Shown here: positions 9,738-18,357 of the stretch, one piece after another
How positions within the stretch are numbered: position 1 is the first letter of the stretch
Layout: every line of letters begins with the position of its first letter
NCBI RefSeq assembly: GCF_021390435.2
Contig: NZ_JAJVCN010000001.1
Coordinates: forward strand, 1,922,001-1,986,000
Source of the DNA: Kibdelosporangium philippinense
Lineage (GTDB): Bacteria > Actinomycetota > Actinomycetes > Mycobacteriales > Pseudonocardiaceae
DNA: 64,000 nt
Direction of reading: 5' to 3'
Notes under the pieces: model-generated
Told to the model about the DNA's origin: nothing
Databases searched by the model: none
The model's input: the letters and a program-made list of their open reading frames with translations, nothing else
Program-made: the position numbers and the translations under genes

Positions 9738-10628
9738 TCAGTTGGTGCGAGTGCGGTCGACAAGGTCGCGGATTGCTGCGACTACTTCGTCTGCGGCGTC
9801 GATTGTGAGGGTGGTGTGGGACGCGTGGTCGACGACGCGGTGTTCGCCGCGTGGGACCGAGCGGGCGATGGCTGCGGCGAGTGCGAGTTTGCCGTCGTTG
9901 ATCTGCTGGACCTGTTCCTCGGTGACGAAGAGTTCTTGTCCGGGGTCGGCGCTGAGGGCGGTCATCACGATCAATGGGACGTCGGGGAAGTCGCCGTGGT
10001 CGCGCATCTCGTCCGCGAGTTGGGCGAGGTTGGTGCGTTCGGTCGCGCCGATTTTGAACCACTCGTCGGACAGGTGTTTCTCGATGAGCAGGTCGCGAAA
10101 TCTCGGGTTCCAGTCGGTGAGACGCTGCCGGAGTACTTCGCGCAGGAAGTCGAGCAGTTCCGGCGTGAACTCCGGGTCTTGGTGCTGCTCGGGGACTTCT
10201 GCCAGACGCGAGCCTTCGGGTAGATAGTTGTCCCAATCCTCGTGCAAGGCTTCGAGTAGCAGCAATCCGGCTATCTCGGCTGGGAAGAGTTGCGCGTAGC
10301 GGCGGGCATAAGCGCCGCCGAGCGAGTGCCCGACAAGGATGTATGGCCCGTCGATCTTGGCAGCTTTGAGCAGGTTTCGGAGTTCGAGGGTTGGTTCGGT
10401 GGCGTTGCGGGGTGGGGCGGCTGGATCACTCCAGCCGGTTCCGGCCCGGTCGTAGAGCACGCTGGTGGTGAACCGGCTGACGCGTTCGTGGATGTTGAGG
10501 TAGTCCAAGCCGACCATGGTCTCGGCGGGAAGGAACACCGCGGGTGGTCCGTCGGTGCCGTTCTTGTGCAAAGCCAGTCGCCGACCGCTGACCTCGTATA
10601 ACTGGCCAAGTGGTGGCGTGGTGGACAC
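9738..10628 (-). CDS. alpha/beta hydrolase
   Basis: A 296-aa soluble alpha/beta-hydrolase-fold protein. VLYDRAGTGWSD precedes the nucleophile elbow GHSLGG (about residue 112-117). The acid should lie in the PLIVMTALSAD region, and the catalytic His is most likely the one in VDHASHTTL near the C-terminus. The length is normal and the triad looks complete. It lies 52 nt downstream of the TetR gene on the same strand, so regulation by that TetR is plausible. The substrate is unknown; the family covers esterases, lactonases and epoxide hydrolases. Confidence 0.8.
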   Translation of the reverse strand: MSTTPPLGQLYEVSGRRLALHKNGTDGPPAVFLPAETMVGLDYLNIHERVSRFTTSVLYDRAGTGWSDPAAPPRNATEPTLELRNLLKAAKIDGPYILVGHSLGGAYARRYAQLFPAEIAGLLLLEALHEDWDNYLPEGSRLAEVPEQHQDPEFTPELLDFLREVLRQRLTDWNPRFRDLLIEKHLSDEWFKIGATERTNLAQLADEMRDHGDFPDVPLIVMTALSADPGQELFVTEEQVQQINDGKLALAAAIARSVPRGEHRVVDHASHTTLTIDAADEVVAAIRDLVDRTRTN

Positions 10629-10680
10629 TTGTGGCTCCCTCGGACTGATCGACTGGATCCGAGGGTGACGCCATCGCCTT

Positions 10681-11300
10681 TCATCGAGCTTTCAGCAGGT
10701 CCGCCTGTGCCGCTGCGAGGGTGATCGCTGCGGCGTGACCTGCGGTTTTCTCGTTCACCGGGACGCCGGTGACGACCAGGTCAAAGAAGATCGGCGCGAG
10801 CAGCGTCTGCACCAGCACCGCAGGGTCGACGTCTGCTGGCAGCTCGCCACGATCGACCGCGGCGGTGATCATGGGCGCCGCTCGTTGGGGACCGGCTTCG
10901 TAGAGCCTCCGGGGTATCTCAGCGATCTGCGGAATCCTGGCCGCGTCCGACAGCAGCACAGCGAGGATGGCGCGGCCGGTTGCGCTGGTTATCCAGTCGA
11001 TGAACGAACTTGCGAGGCCGCGCAGATCCTCCTCGATCGAACCGGTGTCAGGAATCGGGATGTCCATCTCGGCGTGCTCGGTCATCGTGTCGAGGAGCAA
11101 CGCCTGCAGATCGCCCCACCGCCGGTAGATCGTCGTCTTGTGCACGCCGGTGCGGCGCGCGATGTCCTCGACGGTGAGATTGGCGTAGCCCTTGTCGGTG
11201 AGTTTGGTCAGAGCGGCCGCGAGTACGGCTGTCTGCGCCCAACTGGCCGCGTCGCCTTCCTTGCTGGTGGCGCGCTCGAACCTGACAGTGACAGCATGGC
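10681..11300 (-). CDS. TetR-family regulator, start unresolved
   Basis: The helix-turn-helix reads TVEDIARRTGVHKTTIYRRW, followed by a ~140-residue ligand domain of the TetR_C type. The C-terminus is intact (stop 10681-10683). The start is a problem: no ATG, GTG or TTG in frame lies just upstream of WAQTAVLAAAL, and the open frame continues to 11676 through DNA antisense to a methyltransferase remnant. The 5' end given here is therefore approximate. The N-terminus may have been lost in the same rearrangement that truncated the methyltransferase, in which case the gene may be broken. Confidence 0.6.
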
Positions 11301-11658
11301 CGCGTTCGAAGCCTTGTCTTCGTTTGTGCCCAGGCCTGCGCGTGAATTTGAGGACACCACCCCGAGCCTCGCCGCACTGTCCGACCCTGTCTACGCCACG
11401 AAGGTATTCAGCGAGGCAGGATTCGGCGCCGTCGTCGTCGAAATCCGAGAAACCGTTGCCATTGCTGGCAAGGACGCTGCCTACACGACTGACTTCATCC
11501 TCACGTGGGGTCCGGTTCGCTACGCGTTGGAGCAGGCTTCCGTCGGTGACATGCCGGAAATCCGCGTCGCGCTCCGGCCGCTCGAAACATCGTCGGGCGT
11601 GCGATGGACCTCCGATGTTGTCTTGATCACGGCTCGAGCGGAATCGAATACTGGATGA
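11296..11658 (+). pseudogene. C-terminal stub of a class I SAM-dependent methyltransferase
   Basis: The frame from ATG 11296 encodes 120 residues with the hallmarks of the C-terminal third of small-molecule methyltransferases: FEALSSFVPRPAREFEDTTP, FSEAGFGAVVVE, FILTWGPVRYALEQAS and the closing VVLITAR. The SAM-binding N-terminal Rossmann part (with its GxGxG loop) is absent upstream. Homology begins abruptly at 11296, where the TetR reading frame also loses its start. The stub overlaps the convergent GNAT gene by 32 nt at its 3' end. Confidence 0.65.
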
Positions 11659-12070
11659 AGCCTTTGTTCTCGGCAACCTTGTCGTAGAGCAGACGTGCCG
11701 TGTGATTGTCCTGCTTGGTGTGCCAGTAAAGCTGGACGCACCCTTGGCTGGTCCCCCATTCCTTGACGGCGGCGATTAGTTGCCGGGCAACACCTTTCCC
11801 GCGCGCCTCCGGAGATGTGAACAAATCCTGCAGGTAGCACACATCGGCGGAGGTGGTGCTCGGGTGGACGAAGAAGTGCACGATACCCACGATTTCCCCG
11901 TCGACCTTCGCGCCCAACGCGTGCATCCGTTGACCGGCCTGGAATTCGGCCCATGCGTCGTCGTAGAACCCTGGCGGCATGGTGTCGCGGCCGTAGAAGG
12001 CGTTGTATTCCGCGAACAGCCGCTCCCACGCGGGGCGGTCGGCCGGTGCCAAAGCGTTGATGGTGATCAT
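11627..12070 (-). CDS. GNAT-family N-acetyltransferase
   Basis: A 147-aa acetyltransferase. YLQDLFTSPEARGKGVARQL is the acetyl-CoA-binding motif A (Q/RxxGxG/A type), and LYWHTKQDNHTARLLYDKV is the typical motif B region. It probably transfers an acetyl group from acetyl-CoA to a small amine; the substrate is unknown. ATG 12070 matches the family N-terminus, while the open frame runs further upstream through the IS boundary. The IS1380 element ends 67-71 nt upstream, so the native promoter region has been displaced. Confidence 0.82.
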   Translation of the reverse strand: MITINALAPADRPAWERLFAEYNAFYGRDTMPPGFYDDAWAEFQAGQRMHALGAKVDGEIVGIVHFFVHPSTTSADVCYLQDLFTSPEARGKGVARQLIAAVKEWGTSQGCVQLYWHTKQDNHTARLLYDKVAENKGFIQYSIPLEP

Positions 12071-12141
12071 TCGTTCCCCAGTGATCGGTCCGCTGTAGCT
12101 CGACGCTATCGCGGCCAGGTCGAAGATGTGAGGCAACTTAG

Positions 12142-13809
12142 CCTGAATCCACCGATAGACCTTGTGTTGATCTTCCGGGGTGTTCTGGTCATGTGTGGAT
12201 CTTGGGTTTTGGTGGTGGGCATGGTGAAACGGCTGGCTTGTCCAGCGTGTCCACGGGAGGTCTCCGGTCGGGCCCTGGCGGGCGGGTGGTGAAGAAAAGG
12301 TCAGGCGGCGGGTGGGCTGGCGGCGGTGTGCAGGGTGGTGAAAGCCTCGGCCCAGGGCCAGTGCTCGGGTAGGTGCAGGACCGGGCGGCCTTGAGGGCGG
12401 GCAAGGCGGGCTGGGACGCAGACGAGGTGTTTGCGCAGTGTCGCGCCGCGGGCTTTGGCGTGGAAGGTGCTGGTGAGGCTGCCTGCGGCGCGCAGCAGGT
12501 TGTGGGCGAGGGCGGTGCAGACGACCCACGCGGCGTTGGCGTCGAACTGCCCCGATGGCAGATGCGCCAGCGGGCCGTCGATGAGGTCGGCGAAGGTCGT
12601 TTCGACGATCGCGTGCTGCCGGTGGGCGAGATCAGCGTCTACTGTGGATAGTTCGGTGTTGGTGAAGAACGCGTGGTAACGCCAGATCGGGAACAGGGCG
12701 TTCTCGGAGTTCTTGTCCTTCACCCGGCGTACCACCAGCCGGGCGGTGATGACGTGGCGGGTTCCGGCGAAGGCGGTATAGCCGGTCTCGGCGACCTCGG
12801 CGTCAGAGATCAGCTCGCCGGTATCGGGATCTTCCACCGAACCCGGGTAGCGCACCGCGACCCACGCGTCCTCGGCGATCGCCGTGATGGCGGCCTGGAT
12901 TGACGGGTTGGTCGCCACGGTGATCGAGAACATCGCCCCGGCGCGGCGTGCGGCACTGACCACTGTGCCGGCGTAGTAGGCGGAATCGCCGCGGACCAGG
13001 ATCCGTCCCGCGCGTGCCCCGGCGGCTTTCGCAGTGTTCAGGGCTTGGGTCAGTAACCTCGCCGCGCCCCGCGCGGAACCGGCGTTGCCTGCCCGCAGAC
13101 GGATCGCGGCGACGAGGGGTGCGGCCAGCCGGGTGGAGATCGTGACCACCAGCGGCGAGAGCCCTCGCAGCAACAATTGGTAGCCACCGACTTTGGCCGG
13201 CCCGAACCGCGCACCTCGTTTCTGGGTGCCGTACACGCGGCGCAGCAGCGAGTCGATGTCCACAAAGGTCATCTGATCCGCCCCGGCCAGCACCGGGGTC
13301 TTCGCCGCCAGCGACACCAGCATCGCGCGCAGCACCGCGGCCAGTTGCAGCGCATGGCCGTGGGTGAACGAGCGCAGAAACGATCCCAGCGTCGAGGGCG
13401 CGTACACCCCGGTGAACAGACGTTTCATCCCGCCGTGGCGGATCACGTCCAGGTCATCGATACAGTCCGCGCCCGCGAGCATCCCCGCGACGATCGAGGC
13501 GACCTTGCCTGCCGGGCTGGCCCCAGTCGACGGGATCGGAGCGTTCGTGATCTCTACCTTCTGCGCTACCAGTTCCGACATGCCCGCCCGCTCGGCCAGC
13601 GCCATCACCGGCACGATCCCGGCGCAGGACACGAGATTCTCCTCATCGAACCGCACCGCCGCCCGCGACCACCTGTGCGATAATTTCACTGAAAGTGCCT
13701 TCCATCCCCGGGTGATAATCGAGCCTCAGTAACTCGTATTATCGCAGGTCAGAAGGCACTTTCACTTGTAACACGCCGCCCCGAACACCCACTCATCAGT
13801 GGATTCAGG
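12142..13809 (-). mobile_element. IS1380-family insertion sequence (1668 bp)
   Basis: The ends are inverted repeats starting CCTGAATCCAC (12142-) and its complement GTGGATTCAGG (-13809), matching over about 15 bp with one mismatch. CTTAG occurs on both sides (12137-12141 and 13810-13814), consistent with a 4-5 bp target duplication. Size and single transposase gene fit the family. The right side lies against a decayed MFS transporter gene. Confidence 0.85.
12301..13689 (-). CDS. IS1380-family DDE transposase
   Basis: A 462-aa transposase from GTG 13689. FVDIDSLLRRVYG carries the first catalytic Asp region and RILVRGDSAYYAG the second. The C-terminal VETTFADLIDGPLAHLPSG block is the usual third conserved region of IS1380/ISPsMC-like transposases. 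The length is normal and no frameshift is seen, so the element could still be active. It shares its length, but not a close sequence, with the interrupted copy at 49308-53124. Confidence 0.88.
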   Translation of the reverse strand: MKLSHRWSRAAVRFDEENLVSCAGIVPVMALAERAGMSELVAQKVEITNAPIPSTGASPAGKVASIVAGMLAGADCIDDLDVIRHGGMKRLFTGVYAPSTLGSFLRSFTHGHALQLAAVLRAMLVSLAAKTPVLAGADQMTFVDIDSLLRRVYGTQKRGARFGPAKVGGYQLLLRGLSPLVVTISTRLAAPLVAAIRLRAGNAGSARGAARLLTQALNTAKAAGARAGRILVRGDSAYYAGTVVSAARRAGAMFSITVATNPSIQAAITAIAEDAWVAVRYPGSVEDPDTGELISDAEVAETGYTAFAGTRHVITARLVVRRVKDKNSENALFPIWRYHAFFTNTELSTVDADLAHRQHAIVETTFADLIDGPLAHLPSGQFDANAAWVVCTALAHNLLRAAGSLTSTFHAKARGATLRKHLVCVPARLARPQGRPVLHLPEHWPWAEAFTTLHTAASPPAA

Positions 13810-13810
13810 C

Positions 13811-14170
13811 TTAGGTCGCGGCGATGTTCAGGGGGCGGCCAGGGTCGTAGTGCGCACGGCGGCGAGGAGCGAGATCACCAGTACTGGCTTTGGAGCCGAC
13901 GCGGTCGGCCGCGCGGCCGCCGACGATCAAGCCGACGTTGACCACGAGCAGGAAGCTCAATGCTGAGCCGAGCGGGAAGTTGGTTGGCGCATGATCTGTG
14001 CGGTCCGGCCATGCAATACCAGGTATTCCACTGATTCGGGTAGGTAGCGCAGTGCCAGCGGGATGATGATCGGGAGCGGGCGGCGCCGACAGGTACGTCA
14101 TCTGCCAGCCCACGGCGGGGATCAGTGGGATTGCCAGTGAGGCTGCCGGAATGCCGCCGACTTCGTCGCC
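13811..14170 (-). pseudogene. decayed MFS transporter fragment
   Basis: The minus strand retains pieces of a 12-helix sugar/aromatic-acid MFS permease: ASLAIPLIPAVGWQMTYL, then scrambled sequence, then PLGSALSFLLVVNVGLIVGG and RAADRVGSK. Between them the reading is out of register, and both the N- and C-terminal parts are missing. The IS1380 element abuts its 3' side. The remaining bases up to 14276 show nothing I can name. Confidence 0.5.
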
Positions 14171-14276
14171 CGACCGCGTGATCGTATAGGTGGTGTGCTG
14201 GGTGTAGGTAGGCGGTGATGGCGCTTCGCGGTGGCGGGTGGTTGTTTGCTCTGTCAGCAAAGGTCTGCGTCCTTTG

Positions 14277-14921
14277 TCAGCAAAGGTTTGCGTCGTGGGC
14301 GAGGAGGGCGATTTGGGTGCGGTTGCCTAGGTTGAGTTTGGTGAGGATGCGGGTGATGTTTGCTTTCACTGTTGCGGTGCTGAGGTGGAGTTCGGTGCCG
14401 ATCTCTGCGTTCGTTTTGCCTTGGCCGACGGCGACTGCGACATCGTGTTCACGCGGGCTGAGGTCGCCCAGTGTTTTTCGGGCCTTGGTGTAGTTCTCGG
14501 CTGAGTTGGCGGCACGGTCCATTAGGCGTCGCGTGATGTGGGGTGACAGGATCGGTTCACCCGCTGCGACACGCACGACGGCGTTGACGATGGCTGACGG
14601 CAGCGCGTCCTTGAGCAGGAAGCCGCTCGCGCCGGCTCGTAGTGCTCGTAGGACGTTGTCGTCGGTGTCGAACGTGGTCAGCACGATCACCTCGGGTGGG
14701 TTGGGGCGAGCGCGGGCATGCTGGGTGGCATCGATTCCGTTCATCCGCGGCATCCGGATGTCCATCAGCACGACGTCGACAAGGTGGGCGTCCAGAACCC
14801 GAGGTACGTCGATGCCGTCGGCGGCTTCGGCGACGACTGATATGCCGTCGGAGCCGTCGAGCATCATGGTGAGTCCGGTGCGGACTACAGCGTCGTCGTC
14901 GACGATGAGCACTCGGATCAT
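14277..14921 (-). CDS. NarL/FixJ-type response regulator
   Basis: A 214-aa response regulator. The receiver domain (about 1-120) has the acidic pair VDDD near residue 8, phospho-acceptor DIRMP (about 54), the conserved Thr in VLTTFD and Lys in LLKDAL. The LuxR-type output domain (about 148-210) reads LSPREHDVAVAVGQGKTNAEI. ATG 14921 overlaps the kinase stop by ATGA, so the pair is translationally coupled. Target genes are unknown. Confidence 0.9.
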   Translation of the reverse strand: MIRVLIVDDDAVVRTGLTMMLDGSDGISVVAEAADGIDVPRVLDAHLVDVVLMDIRMPRMNGIDATQHARARPNPPEVIVLTTFDTDDNVLRALRAGASGFLLKDALPSAIVNAVVRVAAGEPILSPHITRRLMDRAANSAENYTKARKTLGDLSPREHDVAVAVGQGKTNAEIGTELHLSTATVKANITRILTKLNLGNRTQIALLAHDANLC

Positions 14922-16072
14922 GTCGGCCACGGCAGCAGTGCGTGCAGGCGGAATTCTCGTGCGGTTACCTCGTGGTCGAGTTTTCCGCCTGCGAGTCGTA
15001 CGCGTTCGGTCAGGCCGATCAGGCCGGTGCCAGTGCCTGGGAATGTGGGTGTGTCCGCGTGACACAAGGGGTTGGTCACTTCGATGATCAAGTTTCGTCC
15101 TGGGTTGCCATTGATGTCGATCTTCACCGGTTGACCCGGTGCGTGTTTGCGGGCGTTGGTCAAGGCTTCCTGCAGGACGCGATAAGCCGTGCGGCTCGTC
15201 GCGCCAGGGACCTCGGTGACGTCGCCATTGACGTCGACCGGTGTACCGACCGCGCGGGATTCCTCGACCAGGGTGGGTAAGTCGTCCAACACGGGCACTG
15301 GGCGGTCCGTGTTTTCGGGGGACGACTTATCACGTAACACCGTGATCACGTCTCGAAGCTCGTCGAGGGCCTGATGTACGCCCGATCGGATGACCCCAGC
15401 GGCTTGGGAGAGCTTCTCCGGCGCGAGATCCGGCCGGTACTCCAGTGCTCCCGCGTACGTGGCCAGCAATGACAATCGGTGGGCGAGGACGTCGTGCATC
15501 TCGCGCGCGATTCGGGTGCGTTCAGCCGCTCTGGCCTCGAGAATGCGTCTGCCTTGTTCAGCCTCGGCGCGCTCGGCCCGTTCCCGCAACGACGCGATGA
15601 CCTGACGGCGTGCTTGGGCCAACGCGCCCCACCCGAGCAACCCGAGATGGGTGATCACGACCAGCACCATCCACCACGCGAAGGACAGGCCTGGCAACGG
15701 GTGCCAGGCGAACCGCACGGCGTGCGCGGCGATACCGAAGACGGCGACCCCAAGGGCGGCAGGGAATGGCTGTCTCGAGGAAACCTGCAACGTTCCTATT
15801 GTCGAAGGTGGCGTGGCGGTCGGGGAGATGGCTGCTAGCACAGCGAGCACGAGCGCTGTGGCGACAGGCCAGCGGAACAGCAACGGTACCAACGCACACG
15901 CGATGATGCCGATCGCGATGTCCAGCGCGACAAGGGAACCAGACGCGTATTCGCCGTACCCGGTCGCCACTGAGCACACCCCGACCAGAATGGTGATCAG
16001 GGTGATGTGCCGTCCGCAGAGATCCACGCTGGCGAGCCTAGGACGTGCGGTGATTCGTGGCATAGCGACCAA
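14918..16072 (-). CDS. NarL-type sensor histidine kinase (HisKA_3)
   Basis: A 384-aa membrane kinase with about four to five N-terminal hydrophobic segments (residues ~20-150), then a short coiled linker. The dimerisation/phosphoacceptor motif RIAREMHDVLAHRLS (His at about 203) and the HATPase_c domain (GTGTGLIGLTERV, about 350) follow. It passes phosphate to the overlapping response regulator. The start is GTG 16072 or a nearby ATG (MPRITARP). The upstream divergent gene is the YceI protein. Confidence 0.88.
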   Translation of the reverse strand: MVAMPRITARPRLASVDLCGRHITLITILVGVCSVATGYGEYASGSLVALDIAIGIIACALVPLLFRWPVATALVLAVLAAISPTATPPSTIGTLQVSSRQPFPAALGVAVFGIAAHAVRFAWHPLPGLSFAWWMVLVVITHLGLLGWGALAQARRQVIASLRERAERAEAEQGRRILEARAAERTRIAREMHDVLAHRLSLLATYAGALEYRPDLAPEKLSQAAGVIRSGVHQALDELRDVITVLRDKSSPENTDRPVPVLDDLPTLVEESRAVGTPVDVNGDVTEVPGATSRTAYRVLQEALTNARKHAPGQPVKIDINGNPGRNLIIEVTNPLCHADTPTFPGTGTGLIGLTERVRLAGGKLDHEVTAREFRLHALLPWPT

Positions 16073-16136
16073 AGTTCACATCGCTATCGACTATTGGTCG
16101 ATGCGGGAACGCGCCGCCCGGCGGCAGGCTCGCCAC

Positions 16137-16652
16137 ATGACACAACGCGGCAGCACACTCCCCAGTCCGGTCGTCGGCGACTACCGCATCGACCGCGCCC
16201 AGTCCAAGATCGAGTTCACTACCCGGCACATGTTCGGCCTTGGCAAGGTGCGGGGCAGTTTCGAACTGCGTGACGGTTATATCTATGTAGCCGATCGAAT
16301 CGAGGAGTCCGCGGCGCGCGCGACGATCGCGGCGGACAGCATCGACACAGGTAATTCCGTGCGGGACGCGACGGTCCGTCGGCAGTACCTCGACGCGGCG
16401 AACCACCCTGACATCGGCTTCGCGTCGACGCGGGTGGAGAACACGGACAAGGGCTGGGTCCTGCACGGCCAGTTGACAGTCTGTGGCCAGACGCGGCCGG
16501 TCGACTTACCCATCACTACGGTGGACAACGGACTGCGCGTCACAGCCATCTGCGTGGTCGACCGCTACGCCTTCGGCATCACCAAGATGAAGGGGATGAC
16601 CGGGCGCCGGCTCATGTTCACTCTCGATATCGTGGCGAATCTTTCTACTTAA
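16137..16652 (+). CDS. YceI-family protein
   Basis: A 171-aa lipocalin-like YceI domain protein: YRIDRAQSKIEFTTRHMFGL at the start, VRDATVRRQYLDAANHPDIGF in the middle and the closing TLDIVAN strand. The family binds polyisoprenoid or similar amphiphiles. There is no signal peptide at ATG 16137, so it is probably cytoplasmic. An in-frame ATG at 16101 would add 12 Arg-rich residues. It is divergent from the histidine kinase, and boxC starts 63 bp downstream behind its own putative promoter. Confidence 0.85.
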   Translation: MTQRGSTLPSPVVGDYRIDRAQSKIEFTTRHMFGLGKVRGSFELRDGYIYVADRIEESAARATIAADSIDTGNSVRDATVRRQYLDAANHPDIGFASTRVENTDKGWVLHGQLTVCGQTRPVDLPITTVDNGLRVTAICVVDRYAFGITKMKGMTGRRLMFTLDIVANLST

Positions 16653-16654
16653 TG

Positions 16655-16682
16655 TTGACGACTTAGTAGAGTTCTGTAGACA
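16655..16682 (+). promoter_or_regulatory. putative promoter/operator for the box operon
   Basis: TTGACG (16655-16660), a 16-nt spacer and TAGACA (16677-16682) resemble a housekeeping promoter, 34 bp before boxC. The spacer contains TTAGTAG, and an imperfect inverted copy, CTACTTAA, lies just upstream (16645-16652), flanking the -35 box; it could be an operator. Pattern match only. Confidence 0.4.
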
Positions 16683-16715
16683 ATGGTGCGGTACCTTCGT
16701 AGCCGAGGAGGCGAC

Positions 16716-18356
16716 ATGGACGTGTCCTTCGACGCGCACCCGGGCAGCTATCGGCACTGGAAGATGCGCACCGAAGGGGACATCGCCTGGCTGGTCCTCG
16801 ATGTCGACGAGACCGGCGGCATCGTCCCCGGTTACGAGCTCAAGCTGAACTCCTACGACCTCGGTGTGGACATCGAGCTCTACGACGCGACGCAACGGCT
16901 GCGGTTCGAGCACCCTGAGGTGCGCACGGTGGTCGTGACCAGCGGCAAGGACAAGGTGTTCTGCGCGGGTGCGAACATCCGGATGCTGGCTGCCTCCGCG
17001 CACGAGTGGAAGGTCAACTTCTGCAAGTTCACCAACGAGACCCGCAATGCCATGGAGGATTCGGCCGGTCAGACCTACCTGGCCGCGGTCAACGGATCCT
17101 GTGCCGGCGGTGGGTACGAGCTGGCGTTGGCGTGTGAGCACATCCTGCTGGTCGACGACAACTCCTCCGCGGTGTCGCTGCCCGAAGTGCCGCTGCTCGG
17201 CGTCCTGCCTGGAACGGGCGGTCTCACGAGAGTGGTCGACAAGCGCAAGGTCCGCAAGGACCTGGCCGACGTCTTCTCCACGAGGCCGGACGGGGTGAAA
17301 GGCAAGACAGCGCTCGAATGGCGTCTGGTGGACGAGCTCGCCGCGCCCCGCCAGTTCGAAGAGGCAACGCGTCAGCGTGCGGCTGAACTCGCGGCCAGGT
17401 CGAACCGGCCGCAGGACGCCAAAGGTATCGAGCTGACCCCGCTCAACCGGGAAGCAACCGAAGACGGGATCCGCTTCGAGCATGTCACCGCGGACTTTGA
17501 CAGGTCGACCTCCTCGGTCGTCATCACTGTTCGGGCACCGCGGACACCAGCGCCGTCCGCGGTGTCCGATGTCGACGCGTCGTTCTGGCCGCTCGCGGTC
17601 ACCCGCGAGCTGGATGACCTGATCCTTCGGTTGCGCACCAACGAATCGACGCTTGGAACGTGGATCATCAAGACCGATGGGGACGCCGGTGCGGTCGACG
17701 CGTACGAGAAGCTGCTGAGAGACAACCAGGACCACTGGCTGGCCGACGAGATCCTGCGTTACTACAAGCGCACGCTGAAACGGCTCGACGTCACCAGTCG
17801 CAGCCTGATCGCGCTGATCGAGCCGGGTAGCTGCTTCACCGGCATGCTCGCCGAGCTGGCCTTCGCGGCCGACCGCCAGTACATGTTGGACGGCCCGCCG
17901 GTCGACGACGAGGACAGCCCGCTGCGTGCGGAACTGCGGCTGACCGAGGCCAACTTCGGCCTCTTCCCGATGGGCAACGGCATCTCCCGGTTGGAGTCAC
18001 GGTTCTACGGCCATCCGGACCACATCGAGTGGCTGCGCAAGGAGACCGATCGGCCGCTCACCCCGGCTGAGGCCAACGAGCTCGGTCTGGTCACCGACAT
18101 CCCCGACGACATCGACTGGGAGGACGAGATCCGGATCGCGATCGAAAGCCGCGCCTCGCTGTCCCCGGACGCGTGCACCGGCCTCGAGGCCAATCTGCGG
18201 TTCACCGGTCCGGAGACGACCGAGACCAAGATCTTCGGCCGGTTGTCGGCCTGGCAGAACTGGATCTTCAACCGGCCGAACGCGTCTGGGGACGAAGGGG
18301 CGCTCCGCCGCTACGGCACCGGTCAGAAGGCGATCTTCGACAGGAAACGAGTCTGA
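16716..18356 (+). CDS. boxC: BoxC, 2,3-epoxybenzoyl-CoA dihydrolase
   Basis: A 546-aa enoyl-CoA hydratase/isomerase-superfamily protein of the size and layout of BoxC (two crotonase-like halves). This enzyme hydrolytically opens 2,3-epoxybenzoyl-CoA to 3,4-dehydroadipyl-CoA semialdehyde and formate in the aerobic benzoyl-CoA pathway. KDKVFCAGANIRML (about 77) and NGSCAGGGYELALACEH (about 125) form the CoA oxyanion-hole region. The conserved C-terminal KIFGRLSAWQNWIFNRPNA block is also present. ATG 16716 is preceded by AGGAGG at ideal spacing; an upstream in-frame ATG at 16683 lacks one. boxB follows after 1 nt. Confidence 0.95.
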   Translation: MDVSFDAHPGSYRHWKMRTEGDIAWLVLDVDETGGIVPGYELKLNSYDLGVDIELYDATQRLRFEHPEVRTVVVTSGKDKVFCAGANIRMLAASAHEWKVNFCKFTNETRNAMEDSAGQTYLAAVNGSCAGGGYELALACEHILLVDDNSSAVSLPEVPLLGVLPGTGGLTRVVDKRKVRKDLADVFSTRPDGVKGKTALEWRLVDELAAPRQFEEATRQRAAELAARSNRPQDAKGIELTPLNREATEDGIRFEHVTADFDRSTSSVVITVRAPRTPAPSAVSDVDASFWPLAVTRELDDLILRLRTNESTLGTWIIKTDGDAGAVDAYEKLLRDNQDHWLADEILRYYKRTLKRLDVTSRSLIALIEPGSCFTGMLAELAFAADRQYMLDGPPVDDEDSPLRAELRLTEANFGLFPMGNGISRLESRFYGHPDHIEWLRKETDRPLTPAEANELGLVTDIPDDIDWEDEIRIAIESRASLSPDACTGLEANLRFTGPETTETKIFGRLSAWQNWIFNRPNASGDEGALRRYGTGQKAIFDRKRV

Positions 18357-18357
18357 G

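Noticed and set aside
10735..11658. 307-aa plus-strand open frame as one gene
   Set aside because: Only the part after 11296 shows homology (methyltransferase C-terminus). The upstream part is antisense to the TetR gene.
13691..13770. AAGTGCCTT / AAGGCACTTT inverted repeat next to the IS1380 transposase start, first taken as the IS end
   Set aside because: No partner exists on the other side of the transposase. True termini with target duplications lie at 12142 and 13809. It is more likely an internal regulatory hairpin of the element.
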